This document shows, piece by piece, positions 62,544 to 64,000 of a stretch of DNA of 64,000 bases. The notes below the pieces were generated by a model. The model was given only the letters and a program-made list of their open reading frames with translations. It did not search any database and had not been told where the DNA came from. Where the stretch lies: assembly GCA_033002965.1 (NCBI GenBank), contig JAURVB010012391.1:1-64000 (forward strand), read 5' to 3'. A program made the position numbers and the translations under genes. This DNA is from Piper betle. Its lineage: Eukaryota; Streptophyta; Magnoliopsida; Piperales; Piperaceae. Numbering within the stretch: position 1 is the first letter of the stretch; each line of letters begins with the position of its first letter.

Positions 62544-62601
<58 letters not shown>
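62544..62601. repeat. (AT)n microsatellite
   Basis: A pure AT tract of about 29 units borders the right end of element T2. Confidence 0.95.
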
Positions 62602-62604
<3 letters not shown>

Positions 62605-64000
62605 CTGAGTTACCATTCTCTGTTCAAAGACATGAACCTTTTGGGCAGGGCACATAAGGAAGTTAGTTAGTTTGTATCATCACTTTTATATGACCCGTCA
62701 AATTAGACATGCTTTGCCATTTTTTGTATGAACATGTAGTCATGTACATCTCTTAGAAATACTCCAGCTTTGGGCGAGTCAAGTCAATAGAAAGTTATGT
62801 TTGTTATTGACAATGTAACATTCACATTGCATGGCTGTTGACTTGTTGGTAACGATCCACCACCATGTGTGCTCAAGAAACCTGTTCATTGGAAGCGGGG
62901 TGGTGGTGAATAATCTCTTGTTAGCCTCCAGATTTTGAATTTCACTAATATAATTTGCTACCGATGTGCATTATTAAAAAATGGAGTAATTGTTATGGAC
63001 AATCCGATGAAAAATATCCGAAATCCCGTGACAAACACTAATTTGTCACGGGTTTTTGTCACTCGATAAATTCTGCCACAACTAGTGCCAAATGCCATTT
63101 ACAATTTGTTTTGCTATATCTTCTTTTACTCTGGGACACCCTAGATCTATCTGTAAGAGTTTGTATATCAAATTAACCATTGCTCATTCCAGATGGCGTT
63201 GAATAAATGAACCAAAAGCTAGATCAATGAACAGGAAGTCAACATTCAACCGTGGTAGGAAGCCGTGATATATGGTACAAAATAGCGTCTGACTTTTATA
63301 CATAACTCTAGAAGCAACACTTTCAGCTTTTATCAAACTTGATCTTTGGCCCAGAGATGGACTGTAGCAATGCTCTCCTGTAATAAAATTTGAGAAACAA
63401 AAACAAAAATAATATTGTGCATAGGTACATTTTGTTGAATCTCGGTACCACTTGTGTTGACACCGGTGGATAACAATGCCAAGTTATTAGAAAGTAAAAC
63501 GTGAGTAAGTGGAAGCCGTGATAATCACACTGCTTAAGCAAATAAATTATGATGGGATCTCGGGTGAGCTCTTCGAGATAAAATAGGCTAATTATCAACT
63601 ACTTCTTAGGTAAAGAAGATGTTCACTAAAATGCGAAAGAATTGGATGTCTTATTCACTTATAAACAGGAACTTATGTAAAGGGAATCTTCCCGATCATA
63701 ATGAACCGTTAAGACATGAGTTGCCGAGGATACATGATAAATCAATGAGGGTTATAAATAGGGCAAAACCAAATCAAACTTATTGGATAAAACTGAATTA
63801 TGCTTATGGTTAAACCAATTTATTAATGACTTCCTACAAATTAATGTATTAAACAACAACTTACCATATGTGTTACAATAATGCAATAAAACTTGATAAT
63901 TTTTATACAAAAAATATCCAACAAATTTGAGGGGTGGTAGGTTTCTTTGGGTGCCCATTGCATACACAGCCGAATAAGTAGTCTGAGAGCCAACAAGATG
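62602..64000. other. Intergenic DNA
   Basis: No gene is recognised. The only structure noted is an 11-bp perfect inverted repeat, cccgtgacaaa / tttgtcacggg (63025-63035 and 63042-63052), followed by a further gtcactcg; it may be the end of a MITE. Confidence 0.4.

Noticed and set aside
1..64000. tRNA, rRNA, CRISPR arrays, operons or ribosome-binding sites
   Set aside because: None was seen. The window has spliced eukaryotic genes and plant transposons, so the prokaryotic categories do not apply.

Overview
This is a nuclear plant chromosome window, most likely from a flowering plant and possibly a monocot. It has intron-rich genes for typical plant protein families, a very GC-rich first exon in one gene, and AT-rich intergenic DNA packed with nested transposons. 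The species cannot be named from the sequence.

I support three protein-coding genes. (1) An LRL/RHL1-type bHLH transcription factor, minus strand, exons between 21059 and 17937. (2) A PDS5C-like sister-chromatid cohesion protein with a Tudor domain, minus strand, 15 exons between 39141 and 28326. (3) A UBP23/UBP20-like ubiquitin-specific protease, plus strand, 10 exons between 48152 and 54718. I placed exons by hand using family conservation, GT-AG sites and phase bookkeeping. The protease reads in phase throughout (963 codons plus stop). PDS5 needs five missing bases in exons 9-15, and the bHLH gene needs two in exon 1. The three genes are neighbours with no evident shared pathway.

Layout: 1-3.8 kb unresolved repeat DNA; 3.8-5.5 kb LTR fragment (A); 6.1-8.1 kb hAT element carrying part of the same LTR family; 8.3-10.2 kb relics; 10.2-13.2 kb solo LTR (B) with target duplication; 13.2-17.9 kb AT-rich DNA and one relic; 17.9-21.1 kb bHLH gene; 21.5-22.3 kb (TA)n-bounded inverted-repeat element; 22.3-28.3 kb AT-rich intergenic DNA; 28.3-39.1 kb PDS5; 39.5-40.4 kb hAT-type non-autonomous element; 41.7-43.9 kb old LTR (D); 44.3-45.1 kb dead MULE transposase; 46.4-48.0 kb decayed hAT; 48.2-54.7 kb protease; 55.2-62.6 kb two further (TA)n-bounded elements in tandem, the first holding a nested hAT, an inverted repeat array and a solo LTR (C).

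The most unusual signals are these: three transposon-like units bounded by (TA)n tracts with terminal hairpins and GC-rich passengers; a hAT element that captured an LTR end and passed it to a deletion derivative; a GACTCGAGTC-centred module recurring in unrelated elements; and a tandem array in PDS5 intron 1 that duplicated the exon 1 splice donor. No tRNA, rRNA, CRISPR or prokaryotic features were seen.
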